Shown here one piece after another: positions 36,731 to 44,375 of a stretch of DNA of 64,000 nucleotides; position 1 is the stretch's first letter; each line of letters opens with the position of its first letter. The notes under the pieces were generated by a model, which had not been told where the DNA came from, searched no databases, and saw only the letters and a list, made by a program, of their open reading frames with translations. The DNA is from Pseudomonas putida (GTDB taxonomy: Bacteria; Pseudomonadota; Gammaproteobacteria; Pseudomonadales; Pseudomonadaceae). The stretch is from assembly GCF_022627325.1 (NCBI RefSeq), contig NZ_JAETZZ010000001.1, positions 248,001 through 312,000 of the forward strand, written 5' to 3'. The translations under genes and the position numbers were made by a program.

Positions 36731-39700
36731 CTAATTCTGAGGCAATTGACCCGGTTTTTTTCTGATCTTGAATCGGTAGTGCCTCAAGTTATATTTCCTC
36801 GTGGCCACTGAATTCGCCGGAGCGGCCATCTCAGGTTGGGCGGGGGGCGAGGGGGGCGGGTTATGACTGTTGGGTGCTGTTGACGGGGCAGGCTCTACTG
36901 GGGCTATGTCGTTGGGCTCTGGCTCTACAGTGAGCTGAGTGCGAGCTTTCCTGTTAGAGCGGTTGCTGCGCGTTACAACTTTTGGACTTGTGGGGGCGTC
37001 CAACCCGGCACTCGCCGGCACAGCACTCTCCCCCGCCGCTGCTGAATTCGTCGAGATCACCGAGTTCCTGGGCGTGGGTGCACCCACGGAAGCTTTGGCC
37101 CCACCGAACCCACTGGATATGGCTTGAATGCCACCCATCACAGCCGACATCGACATCATCGCACCCATGCCCGCCAAGGCAGAACCGCCCCACATCAACC
37201 CCTCTTTCAAGCCCGGATTAGAGTCGTCCATCCCTAGCGACGCCGCCATCATTCCCACCCCGGCCACCTGCACGGCGATGCCGACAATGGCGGTAGCCGA
37301 AAAGGCGGACGCAATAGCCGTACCGGCAACCAGCGCACCGGCAATGGGGACGACTATCGATGCCACCAATGCCAGCGCCGCGATGCCGAAAAAGATCCAC
37401 CCCATCGCGGCTGACCCCGGTTGCTCCGGTACCTCGTAAGGGTCCTCGTAACCTGGCATGGGGCCACGCCCGAGCGCGGATTGGCCGCGATGGCCGGTGG
37501 GGTCGCGCCAGGATATGGGGTTGCCCAACGCGTACAGGTAAGGGTTGATGCCCGCTTCCTCCGGTGCCAGAGCGTCCGGGCTATGGAAGCGCATCAGCCC
37601 TGGGTTGTAGGCACGGTAGCCCCGCCCGAGCAGGTACCAGCCAAAGCCTGGCTCGCGCACTTCGCCGTTGAACGCCAGCAGGCTTTGCAATTCCTCGTCT
37701 TCGGCGCGCTCACCGTAGACGCTTTGATTTGCAGCGTGCAGTTGGCCGTCGGCGTATTCGCCCAGCACGCTGCCGCTGTTGTCGCTCAGCAAGAGGCGTC
37801 CCGAGCTGCTTTGCACGTGTTGCAGGCCAAGTGAGGTTTCGCCGTTGCACAGGTACTGCACCAGCACGTCGTCTTGCACGGTGCCGCTGAGCCGGTAGCC
37901 TTGGAAGCGCCGTATCACTTCGCTGGCGCTGCCATGGCGCACCCCCACCAAGTGGTCGTGGCCGTCGTAACGGTAGCTGGCCAGCGACTGCTTACCGTCG
38001 GCGCTGCGCACTTCGCACAAGCGGCTGCGGTCATCGTAACTGAGCAGGTTGCCCCATTCGTCGTTGTTCAGGTTGCCGTCGGCGTCATAGCTGAATGTCT
38101 GGGTTTGCGGATAGTCAGGTTGCAGCGTGTGATTCACCGACTTCAGCTGGAAGGGGTTGAGCTCATCAAGGATGAACGTGGCATTGTCGGTTTTATTGTC
38201 TGCGAAAGTAGTCTGGCAACGGGTGAGGTTGTCCAGCTGGTCAAAACGAAACACCTGTTTCTTGATCCGCCGACGTGCGCTATTGGCAGGCAAATCGCTG
38301 CCGTCGTATTCGACCATGGTCAACCGGCTGAGCGCGTCGTAGCTGAATGTCTCTTGCAGCAGCAGGGCATCGCCACGCTTGCGGATGCGCTGGTGCAAAC
38401 TGTCATCGTCGCGCCACACCAACTCGAGGGTATCGACCGTGCCGTCGTCCAGTGTCAGTGTGCGCGTCTTTTCCCGGCCATGCTCGTCGTAGAGCACGTC
38501 GCAGGTGACGCTACGCTGGTTGCCTTCATGGGTGGTGACGGTCTTTTGCAGGCGGCCGTCTTCATCGTAGCTGAACGTGGCCTTGAGCTGGCCTTGATGG
38601 GTTTCCCTCAGCCGGCCTTTGTCATCGTAGCGGCTGCGGGTCGGCAACTCGCCGCCGCCACTGCGCAGCAGCGGCAGGCCTTGCAACGAAGTGGTGTACT
38701 CGAGCGCGTAGTGTTCGCCCTCGTTCTGCCCGGCCCAGCTCTCCTTGAGCAAAAAACCCTGGTCGGTGTAGCTGTATGCCCGTTCGCCGGTAGGTGCGTT
38801 GGCCTTGGTAATGGCGGCGTCCTTGCGATCGTAGGCGAAATTGTAGGACGGCTGGGCCTCCTCACCGGTGCTGATGCCGGTAGGTTGAAGCGTCAGCTCC
38901 GGGCGATAGGCGAAGGTGGCGGTCTTGCCGCTGGCGCGCTCGTGCTTGTGCACCAGCACCTGGTCGGGGCGATAGTGGTATTTCTCCACGCGGGTGCCCA
39001 CGGTGAACTGCGTCATGCGCTCCAGCCCATCGAAAACACGCTTGCAGATTGCCTGCGGTGGCGCGTCGCGTGCCTCCAGCAGATGCAACGCTTCGGTCAG
39101 CTCTGCCTGGCTGTGGCTGGCGAAGGTGCGCGTCAGCACCGAGCGGTTGGGCCGCTCGGTCGCGAAAATGCGATCCCACGCGTCGTATTCATAACGCTGG
39201 GTAAGCGCAAGCTGCTTATCATCGTCCAGGGGGTCGCGCAGGGTCTGGGTCTGCTCCACGCTTCGAGCCAGGCCGTCATACAGGTAGGTCTGTTTGCCCA
39301 CCGTTTTGCCGTCCTTGTCCAGGCGGCTGTCGCTGATCGGCTTGCCGTGCACGTTCAGCTCGCTGACTTGCACCCCACGGCGCTCGCCCGGGGCGCTCTG
39401 GCGCTCTTGCCAGGTGGTGATGATGTCACCCGTGGCGCCAAACGGCGAGCGTTCCTGGCAAAATGCAACACCGTCCGGGCCTATGGTCTTGCTGCGGTCA
39501 TTCCAGGCGTCATACTCGAAATGCGTGGTCAGCGCGAGTGGCAACTCACCAAGCTCGTCGTCTTCGAGCAGGTCGAAGCGGCTTTCCTTCAGTAGGTTGC
39601 CTACGCCGTCATAGTCGCATGCATACACCTTGTGCCAGGCACGGGTGTTACGGGTTGGATGCTCGACTTCCAGTTCTTCCCACAAGGTGCGGTTAGCACC

Positions 39701-41764
39701 ATCGAACCAGGTTCGCGTGACCACCCCCTGTGCATCGGTGACAGATCTGCAGGCCTGCCCGGCGACGCCCGGCAGTGTATAGCTGTACTGGCGCTTGGTG
39801 CCATCGGCCGGGAGGGTCTCGCTCAGCAAACGGTCGAGTGCATCGTAGCGGAAAAGGACTTCTACCTTGTGTTGGTTTTTCTGGCGCATGACCGAGCCGG
39901 TACGGCGGGATACATCCACTTCGGTCACTTGCTCGAGGCGGTCATGCCCCTGGAAGGTGCGTTTGGTGCGCAGCAGGTTTGCGGCGCCTTGGTCATCGTT
40001 CACCAGGCTATGGAAATAGCGGGTTGTCGAGGTTTTTTGCGTTTCGCCGCAGTAGAGTGTGTCCTCCTGGTAGTCGAGGCGCCCGTGAAGCAAGGGGTTG
40101 TCGGGGTGGTGAAGGTATTTACGCTCGCTGTGCTGCAGGCGTATTGGCTCATCCCCCTGTTGCACGCGTTCTTCGCGGTTGGACAGCAGCCAATACCCGG
40201 CGGACTGGCTGCCGCCTAGGGTGTCGAACTTCCTGTAGTAATAGCGGTTAGACAAGGTTTGCGCCTGGCCCTCGGCGTCGGTGGCCGGGTACCGGGTCTC
40301 TTCCTTGGTTGTGCGCACGAAACCGTACGGGTCGGGCGGGCAATCGTCGCCATCGCCTTGGGCCGGGTAGTAACTGTGGCGGGTGTATATCGTTCCGGCC
40401 AGGGTTGGCGCTTCCAGCAGTTTGCCCTGGGCATCGTAACGGGGCACGGCCACTTCGGACTTTAGGGTCAGGTTGCCATGCTCGTCGTAGCGGGTGATCA
40501 GCACTTCTTCGCGCAGCTGGTTGCCGCGTTTCCAGCGACGGGTGGTGCTGTAAGGGAGCTGGAAGTTGTTCGGTTGCTGAGCGAAGGTCAGCCCCGGGAG
40601 CTCATGGTAGGCGGTCTCGATTTCCTGAATGTGTTCATCCTGGTTGGTGACCTGCTTGCTCAGCAGGTGGAAGCGGTTGAATGTACGGGTGATGGTGCGC
40701 AGGGGCTGCTCCTCGCCCTCAGCGTCGAGCACCCACTGTGTGGCGGTGGAGCCGTAGGTAAAATACTGGTCGGTGGAGTCGTAGAGATGATCCTCGCCAT
40801 CGTCCTTCCACTGGATCCCGCTGCCATAGCCCAGGAAGTTGTTGCTGGTGTAGTCGTAGGTGGTGATCATCGGTGGCTGGTCGGCCCCGGGGTCGATCTG
40901 GTGGCGGGTCACCCGAGGCAGGGGGTCGGGCAGTTGGCCGGCGCCTGGGAAGGTATGGCCGTCGTCATCGTAGGCAATGGTCTCGACGGCGCCGCTGGGG
41001 GTGGTTACCTCGCTCAGGAGGAACAGGCCACGCTGATCACGGTAGTCGAAGCGCCAGCTGGCCTTGTCGTCGGTGGGCAGCACCACGGCGTCGATACGGC
41101 GCCTGGCCGGCGAGCCCTGGCTGCTGAGCTTGAGTTCGTAGCGCGCCAGGGGCGCGCCCCCCGGGCCGGCCCCCGGATGCAGGTCGATCAGTACCCTGGC
41201 GCTCTCGTAGGTCAGCGTGAGCAGAGGCGGCCCGGCCTGCGTGATTTGGTTGAGGCAGGGGGCATTTTCGGCATAGGGGTTTTGCGTGTGCTCAAGGGTG
41301 ATGGCATGGCCGGAGGCGGCTTCGACCCGCACCGGCAGGGCCACGCGGTTGCTTTGCGGGCCGTGGAGCTCAAGGAATTCGACCAGGCCGGTCTTGTGCA
41401 CCACGCGAAAGTGCTCGGCATCATCGACATGGAAGTGAAAGCTTTCCAGCTTGCGTTCGGGAATGGCGTAGTCGTTGCTGTCGCCGACGACCTTGTAGCG
41501 CTCGCCGGTGTGCAAGGTGAGCATGTTGCTCGCCGGCACGTATTCGGTAAGGTTCAACGTCCAGCCGACACCGAAGCCCGAATCCTGGTTGTTGAGTGGG
41601 TTGTAGGCCAGGCGCAGCGGCAATGACGGGCCGCTGAGGTCGTTACCGACCAGTTCGGGCAGTTCGATGGCCAGGGTGTACTGGCCGGTGCGCGGGTCCA
41701 CGCTGTTTTGCACGAAGCTCATGAAATTGAAGGCGTTGGAGCTGGCGATGGATGAGTTGCTCAT
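36731..41764 (-). CDS. RHS/YD-repeat protein with membrane-active-looking C-terminal tip (left copy)
   Basis: The 1677-residue protein starts MSNSSIASSNAFNFMSFVQNS, a Pseudomonas-specific N-terminal module that continues with a sugar-binding-like DPRTGQYTLAIELPE region to about residue 520. Dozens of YD repeats follow (RYDEHGNL, SYDEDGRLQK types), which form the hollow shell that encloses RHS toxins. The core signature NPYLYALGNP then DPTG ends near residue 1420, where RHS proteins self-cleave. The last ~255 residues are unique: two long Gly/Ala hydrophobic stretches, then a Pro/Ser linker and a basic end. No signal peptide, PAAR domain or immunity gene is seen. It is last in an operon with two secreted-protein genes. 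The in-frame extension above ATG 41764 overlaps the upstream gene. Confidence 0.85.
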   Translation of the reverse strand: MSNSSIASSNAFNFMSFVQNSVDPRTGQYTLAIELPELVGNDLSGPSLPLRLAYNPLNNQDSGFGVGWTLNLTEYVPASNMLTLHTGERYKVVGDSNDYAIPERKLESFHFHVDDAEHFRVVHKTGLVEFLELHGPQSNRVALPVRVEAASGHAITLEHTQNPYAENAPCLNQITQAGPPLLTLTYESARVLIDLHPGAGPGGAPLARYELKLSSQGSPARRRIDAVVLPTDDKASWRFDYRDQRGLFLLSEVTTPSGAVETIAYDDDGHTFPGAGQLPDPLPRVTRHQIDPGADQPPMITTYDYTSNNFLGYGSGIQWKDDGEDHLYDSTDQYFTYGSTATQWVLDAEGEEQPLRTITRTFNRFHLLSKQVTNQDEHIQEIETAYHELPGLTFAQQPNNFQLPYSTTRRWKRGNQLREEVLITRYDEHGNLTLKSEVAVPRYDAQGKLLEAPTLAGTIYTRHSYYPAQGDGDDCPPDPYGFVRTTKEETRYPATDAEGQAQTLSNRYYYRKFDTLGGSQSAGYWLLSNREERVQQGDEPIRLQHSERKYLHHPDNPLLHGRLDYQEDTLYCGETQKTSTTRYFHSLVNDDQGAANLLRTKRTFQGHDRLEQVTEVDVSRRTGSVMRQKNQHKVEVLFRYDALDRLLSETLPADGTKRQYSYTLPGVAGQACRSVTDAQGVVTRTWFDGANRTLWEELEVEHPTRNTRAWHKVYACDYDGVGNLLKESRFDLLEDDELGELPLALTTHFEYDAWNDRSKTIGPDGVAFCQERSPFGATGDIITTWQERQSAPGERRGVQVSELNVHGKPISDSRLDKDGKTVGKQTYLYDGLARSVEQTQTLRDPLDDDKQLALTQRYEYDAWDRIFATERPNRSVLTRTFASHSQAELTEALHLLEARDAPPQAICKRVFDGLERMTQFTVGTRVEKYHYRPDQVLVHKHERASGKTATFAYRPELTLQPTGISTGEEAQPSYNFAYDRKDAAITKANAPTGERAYSYTDQGFLLKESWAGQNEGEHYALEYTTSLQGLPLLRSGGGELPTRSRYDDKGRLRETHQGQLKATFSYDEDGRLQKTVTTHEGNQRSVTCDVLYDEHGREKTRTLTLDDGTVDTLELVWRDDDSLHQRIRKRGDALLLQETFSYDALSRLTMVEYDGSDLPANSARRRIKKQVFRFDQLDNLTRCQTTFADNKTDNATFILDELNPFQLKSVNHTLQPDYPQTQTFSYDADGNLNNDEWGNLLSYDDRSRLCEVRSADGKQSLASYRYDGHDHLVGVRHGSASEVIRRFQGYRLSGTVQDDVLVQYLCNGETSLGLQHVQSSSGRLLLSDNSGSVLGEYADGQLHAANQSVYGERAEDEELQSLLAFNGEVREPGFGWYLLGRGYRAYNPGLMRFHSPDALAPEEAGINPYLYALGNPISWRDPTGHRGQSALGRGPMPGYEDPYEVPEQPGSAAMGWIFFGIAALALVASIVVPIAGALVAGTAIASAFSATAIVGIAVQVAGVGMMAASLGMDDSNPGLKEGLMWGGSALAGMGAMMSMSAVMGGIQAISSGFGGAKASVGAPTPRNSVISTNSAAAGESAVPASAGLDAPTSPKVVTRSNRSNRKARTQLTVEPEPNDIAPVEPAPSTAPNSHNPPPSPPAQPEMAAPANSVATRKYNLRHYRFKIRKKPGQLPQN
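40203..41737 (-). repeat. Left arm of a 1.5-kb inverted repeat (RHS N-terminal cassette)
   Basis: Read on the minus strand this matches 60850-62388 on the plus strand with only scattered base changes (about 97% in the parts I aligned by eye). Similarity stops abruptly at the codons for FDTLGGSQ, after which the two RHS genes share nothing obvious. The arms enclose about 19 kb. Confidence 0.85.
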
Positions 41765-41796
41765 GACAGAAAACCTGGAGTAAGGATGGGTGGAAA

Positions 41797-42786
41797 TCAC
41801 TGCACGGTGGCGCAGCGCACTCGGGAGGGTCCGCTGTAGAGGCCCTGATGCCAGTGACCGACCATGACCCTGCCGAAAGGCTGGCAACTAAACGCGCTGT
41901 CGTCCTCTCGCTGTGTGTCGCTCCACCCCATAGGCGTTACCGTAAGTGCATGGCCATTTACCTTGGGTGTCGCACAGCGATAGCGTGTGTTGCCATCTAC
42001 GCCACCATCATGATCGCGGCCGGTCATGACCGTATTAGCGGGGCAAGAAAAGTAGTGCCCGCCAGATTCGCTGATTGGGGCCGATTCGATTTCGTCACTT
42101 AACGTGACCTCGTTGCCGCCCTGTCTAAGAGGGGCGCACCAATAAAAAATCTTACGGCCCAACTCCCAGTCATTGCGTATCCTTACAATAATCACCTCGT
42201 CTTTTGGACAGCTGAACGGCGAATCGTTTACGTCGACTTCATGGCGGCTGATCCCGCCATGTATTGTGGGCGTTAGCTCCGGCGTATCGATATTTCCTGA
42301 TGTAGTAACTTCAATGCATTTGACCGAGTCTCTTGGGTTGGCGCCTTGTTCCATTCTTTTGTTGATCAGTTGTAAGCCGGGCGTAATCATTTGTCCCGGC
42401 GCAACCGCGTAAAGGTCAATAATTTCCCAGGGTGTTGACGGGTCTGTAGAAGTTGTTGGATTTATTGCAGTGCGTACTGTGATTGCGTGTTCGCCCTTAC
42501 CGGGGGTGCACCAAGGGTCATCGGTCATGTAAATCCTCGCGGCTGAGGGGAGATCCGTCAGTACGATGCTTCTGACTTTCCAGTCCTTGCATTTCGTGGC
42601 TGAACCATGGGCGGTCAGGTTGAATTGTTGAGTGACCCCTGTACCGGGGCCTGGCACACTGAGAGCACATTTGTCTCCTTCTTTGTTCAGCAGCGTAATA
42701 GTACCGCCGGCCTGTGCATTTGCCGCGTGATTGAATGAGATGAGCAGTAAGGCTAGCAAACTGCACAGTAGGGTATGTTTAGCCAT
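41797..42786 (-). CDS. Secreted Cys-rich protein with decayed triple motif, paralogue 2
   Basis: The 329-residue protein has a clear signal peptide (cleavage after NHAANA near residue 25). The N-terminal half (CKDWKVRS, YMTDDPWCT, GANPRDSVKC) matches the neighbour at 43107-44090. The C-terminal half carries three units of the pattern F-x-C-P-x4-V, G-R-x-H and Y-x-C-A; the first and third have lost the acidic DENG core that the paralogue keeps. A strong GAGG precedes the ATG. It lies 32 bases before the left RHS gene. Family not recognised; a lectin-like or ligand-binding role is a guess. Confidence 0.75.
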   Translation of the reverse strand: MAKHTLLCSLLALLLISFNHAANAQAGGTITLLNKEGDKCALSVPGPGTGVTQQFNLTAHGSATKCKDWKVRSIVLTDLPSAARIYMTDDPWCTPGKGEHAITVRTAINPTTSTDPSTPWEIIDLYAVAPGQMITPGLQLINKRMEQGANPRDSVKCIEVTTSGNIDTPELTPTIHGGISRHEVDVNDSPFSCPKDEVIIVRIRNDWELGRKIFYWCAPLRQGGNEVTLSDEIESAPISESGGHYFSCPANTVMTGRDHDGGVDGNTRYRCATPKVNGHALTVTPMGWSDTQREDDSAFSCQPFGRVMVGHWHQGLYSGPSRVRCATVQ

Positions 42787-43031
42787 GGTGGCTACCTCGC
42801 GTCGGGTCGATTAATAGGCCGGTGTCTGTAGTCGTAATTGACGTGCTCCAGCCGTCATTACTCTTAAAGAAACTAATCCAATCGGGGCGGTGAGGCACCT
42901 GGCAAAAATGATAGGTCCTTCAAAGGCGCACAGGCTGGTCCAGGATTAACTGGCAGTGCTCATAAAATGTGGTTATTGCCAAGATGACTATGGGCTGCCG
43001 TTAATCTCGCTAGTTGGCGAGTGGGCCTGCG
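42787..43031. repeat. Decayed copy of the array upstream element
   Basis: This matches 44091-44330 in pieces: a GGCGGTGAGGCACCTGGCAAA stretch is shared, and near its right end TTAATCTCGCTAGTTGGCG corresponds to TTAATTTTGCTAGTAGGCG in the other spacers. It separates the secreted-protein gene from an RHS relic, showing that the secreted gene plus spacer was duplicated. Confidence 0.65.
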
Positions 43032-43073
43032 GAAATTGAAAGCTTCAGCGCTGACAATGGATGAATTGCTCAT
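43032..43073 (-). pseudogene. Start-region relic of a third RHS gene
   Basis: The minus strand reads MSNSSIVSAEAFNF, almost the same as the start of the left RHS gene (MSNSSIASSNAFNF), and then runs into spacer sequence. It lies the same 33 bases past a secreted-protein gene as the intact RHS does, so a former RHS gene here was deleted except for its first 14 codons. Confidence 0.8.
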
Positions 43074-43106
43074 GACGGGGAGACCTAGAGTGCGAATGGA
43101 TAAAAA

Positions 43107-44090
43107 TCATTGCACGAGTGCGCAGCGCACACGGGTATCGCCATTTTCGTCTTTATAATGCCAGCGACCAATCATGACCTCGCCAGGCTCGCATTGGAAG
43201 TTACTCCCATCCTCGCTTTGCTCTTTGCTCCACGGCCTAGGCGTAACGGTAAGTCTATGGCCGCTTTCTGTCTTGGGTGCCTTGCACCGATAGACTGTGT
43301 CGCCATTTTCATCGTTGTAGTGATCTCGGCCGGTCATGACCTGATTAGGTGGGCAAGTAAAGTAATGCCCGCCGTCCTCATTGAACCGACGGGATTGGCT
43401 TTGCTCATTTAATACGACATGGCTGTCGCCTTGCTTTAGGCGTGCGCACGTATAAGTGGTAAGGCCGTTCTCGTCGTGGTCGTGTTCTCTACCAGTAATC
43501 ACCATGTTTGGCGGGCAATCGAACTCAGAATCACTTTCATATTTTGACAATTCTTCAAAATCGTAAACGCTCGTGGGTTTCAGCTTCGGTGTATCGATAT
43601 CTGCGGAGGTTTTAACTTCAACGCACTCGACCGAATCCCGTGGGTTAGCCCCAGGCTTCAGTGTCATCGACTGCAGTTTTACGCCGCGCGTAATGACATA
43701 TCCAGGCTGGAACGTATAGAGGTTGGCGATTTCCCAGGGGGTCCGCGGGTCTGTAGAAGTTGAGGCCTCTGAGATGCGTAATGTAATTTCGTGTTTGCCC
43801 TTACCACGGGTACACCAAGGGTCATCGGTCATGTAGATAGTCGCGGAGGAGGGAAGATCCGTCAACACGAGGCTTCTGACCTTCCAGTCCTTGCATTGCA
43901 GGGACGAGCCATAGGCGGTCAGGTTGAATTGCTGGGTCACCCCTGTGCCGGGGCCGGGAATATCAAAAATGCATTTGTCCTTCTGCGGATTCAGCAGCGT
44001 GATAGTACCGCCGCCTTGCGCAACTGCGGCGTGGTTCACTGATAGAAGCAGTAGAGTCAATAAACTGCACAGTAGCTTATATTTAGCCAT
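43107..44090 (-). CDS. Secreted Cys-rich protein with three intact DENG motifs, paralogue 1
   Basis: The 327-residue protein has a signal peptide (cleavage near residue 25, VAQGG). A conserved N-terminal domain contains CKDWKVRS and MTDDPWCT. Three C-terminal units each have F-x-C-x-P, V-x-x-GR-x-H and DENG followed by T-x-Y/V-x-C. The regular acidic DENG(D/L)T loops suggest calcium or sugar binding; this is inference. GAGG lies eight bases before the ATG. It heads the leftward operon and diverges from the P47-like array. Confidence 0.78.
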   Translation of the reverse strand: MAKYKLLCSLLTLLLLSVNHAAVAQGGGTITLLNPQKDKCIFDIPGPGTGVTQQFNLTAYGSSLQCKDWKVRSLVLTDLPSSATIYMTDDPWCTRGKGKHEITLRISEASTSTDPRTPWEIANLYTFQPGYVITRGVKLQSMTLKPGANPRDSVECVEVKTSADIDTPKLKPTSVYDFEELSKYESDSEFDCPPNMVITGREHDHDENGLTTYTCARLKQGDSHVVLNEQSQSRRFNEDGGHYFTCPPNQVMTGRDHYNDENGDTVYRCKAPKTESGHRLTVTPRPWSKEQSEDGSNFQCEPGEVMIGRWHYKDENGDTRVRCALVQ

Positions 44091-44375
44091 GGTGGCTGCC
44101 TCGCGTCAGATCGATTAATGGGCCGATGGTTGTAGCGGTGCTTAACATGCCCCGGCTTTCGTTACTGTTAAAGAAGCTAACCCAATGGGGGCGGTGAGGC
44201 ACCTGGCAAAACTGCTAGGTCCGGCGGGGCGCATAGATGGGTCTAGATTATCTGGCAGCGTTTCAGGCTAGGTAGCCCAGGTGAATACCGAGGACCTGAT
44301 AATTTTGCCAGTAGGCGGATGGCTGAGCCTCAGTTATAAGAAGTAGAGCCCAACGCATCGATTGAGGACAGAAAA
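44091..44375. promoter_or_regulatory. Divergent control region of both operons
   Basis: This region separates the leftward secreted/RHS operon from the rightward P47-like array. It has two motifs that recur upstream of each array module: GGCCGATGGTTGTAGCGG with GTGCTTAACA (about 44121-44146) and ATAATTTTGCCAGTAGGCGG (about 44299-44318), followed by a TTATAAG -10-like box. The ribosome site of the next gene is GAGGA at 44364. Confidence 0.6.

Noticed and set aside
36453..36734. A 93-codon plus-strand frame as an immunity or antitoxin gene for the left RHS protein
   Set aside because: It is antisense to the usher start and the RHS end, on the strand opposite to the RHS gene, with no ribosome site or conserved-looking sequence.
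37874..39595. 573-codon plus-strand frame opposite the left RHS gene
   Set aside because: Antisense shadow; the RHS frame has the YD repeats and ribosome site, this one has neither motif nor start signal.
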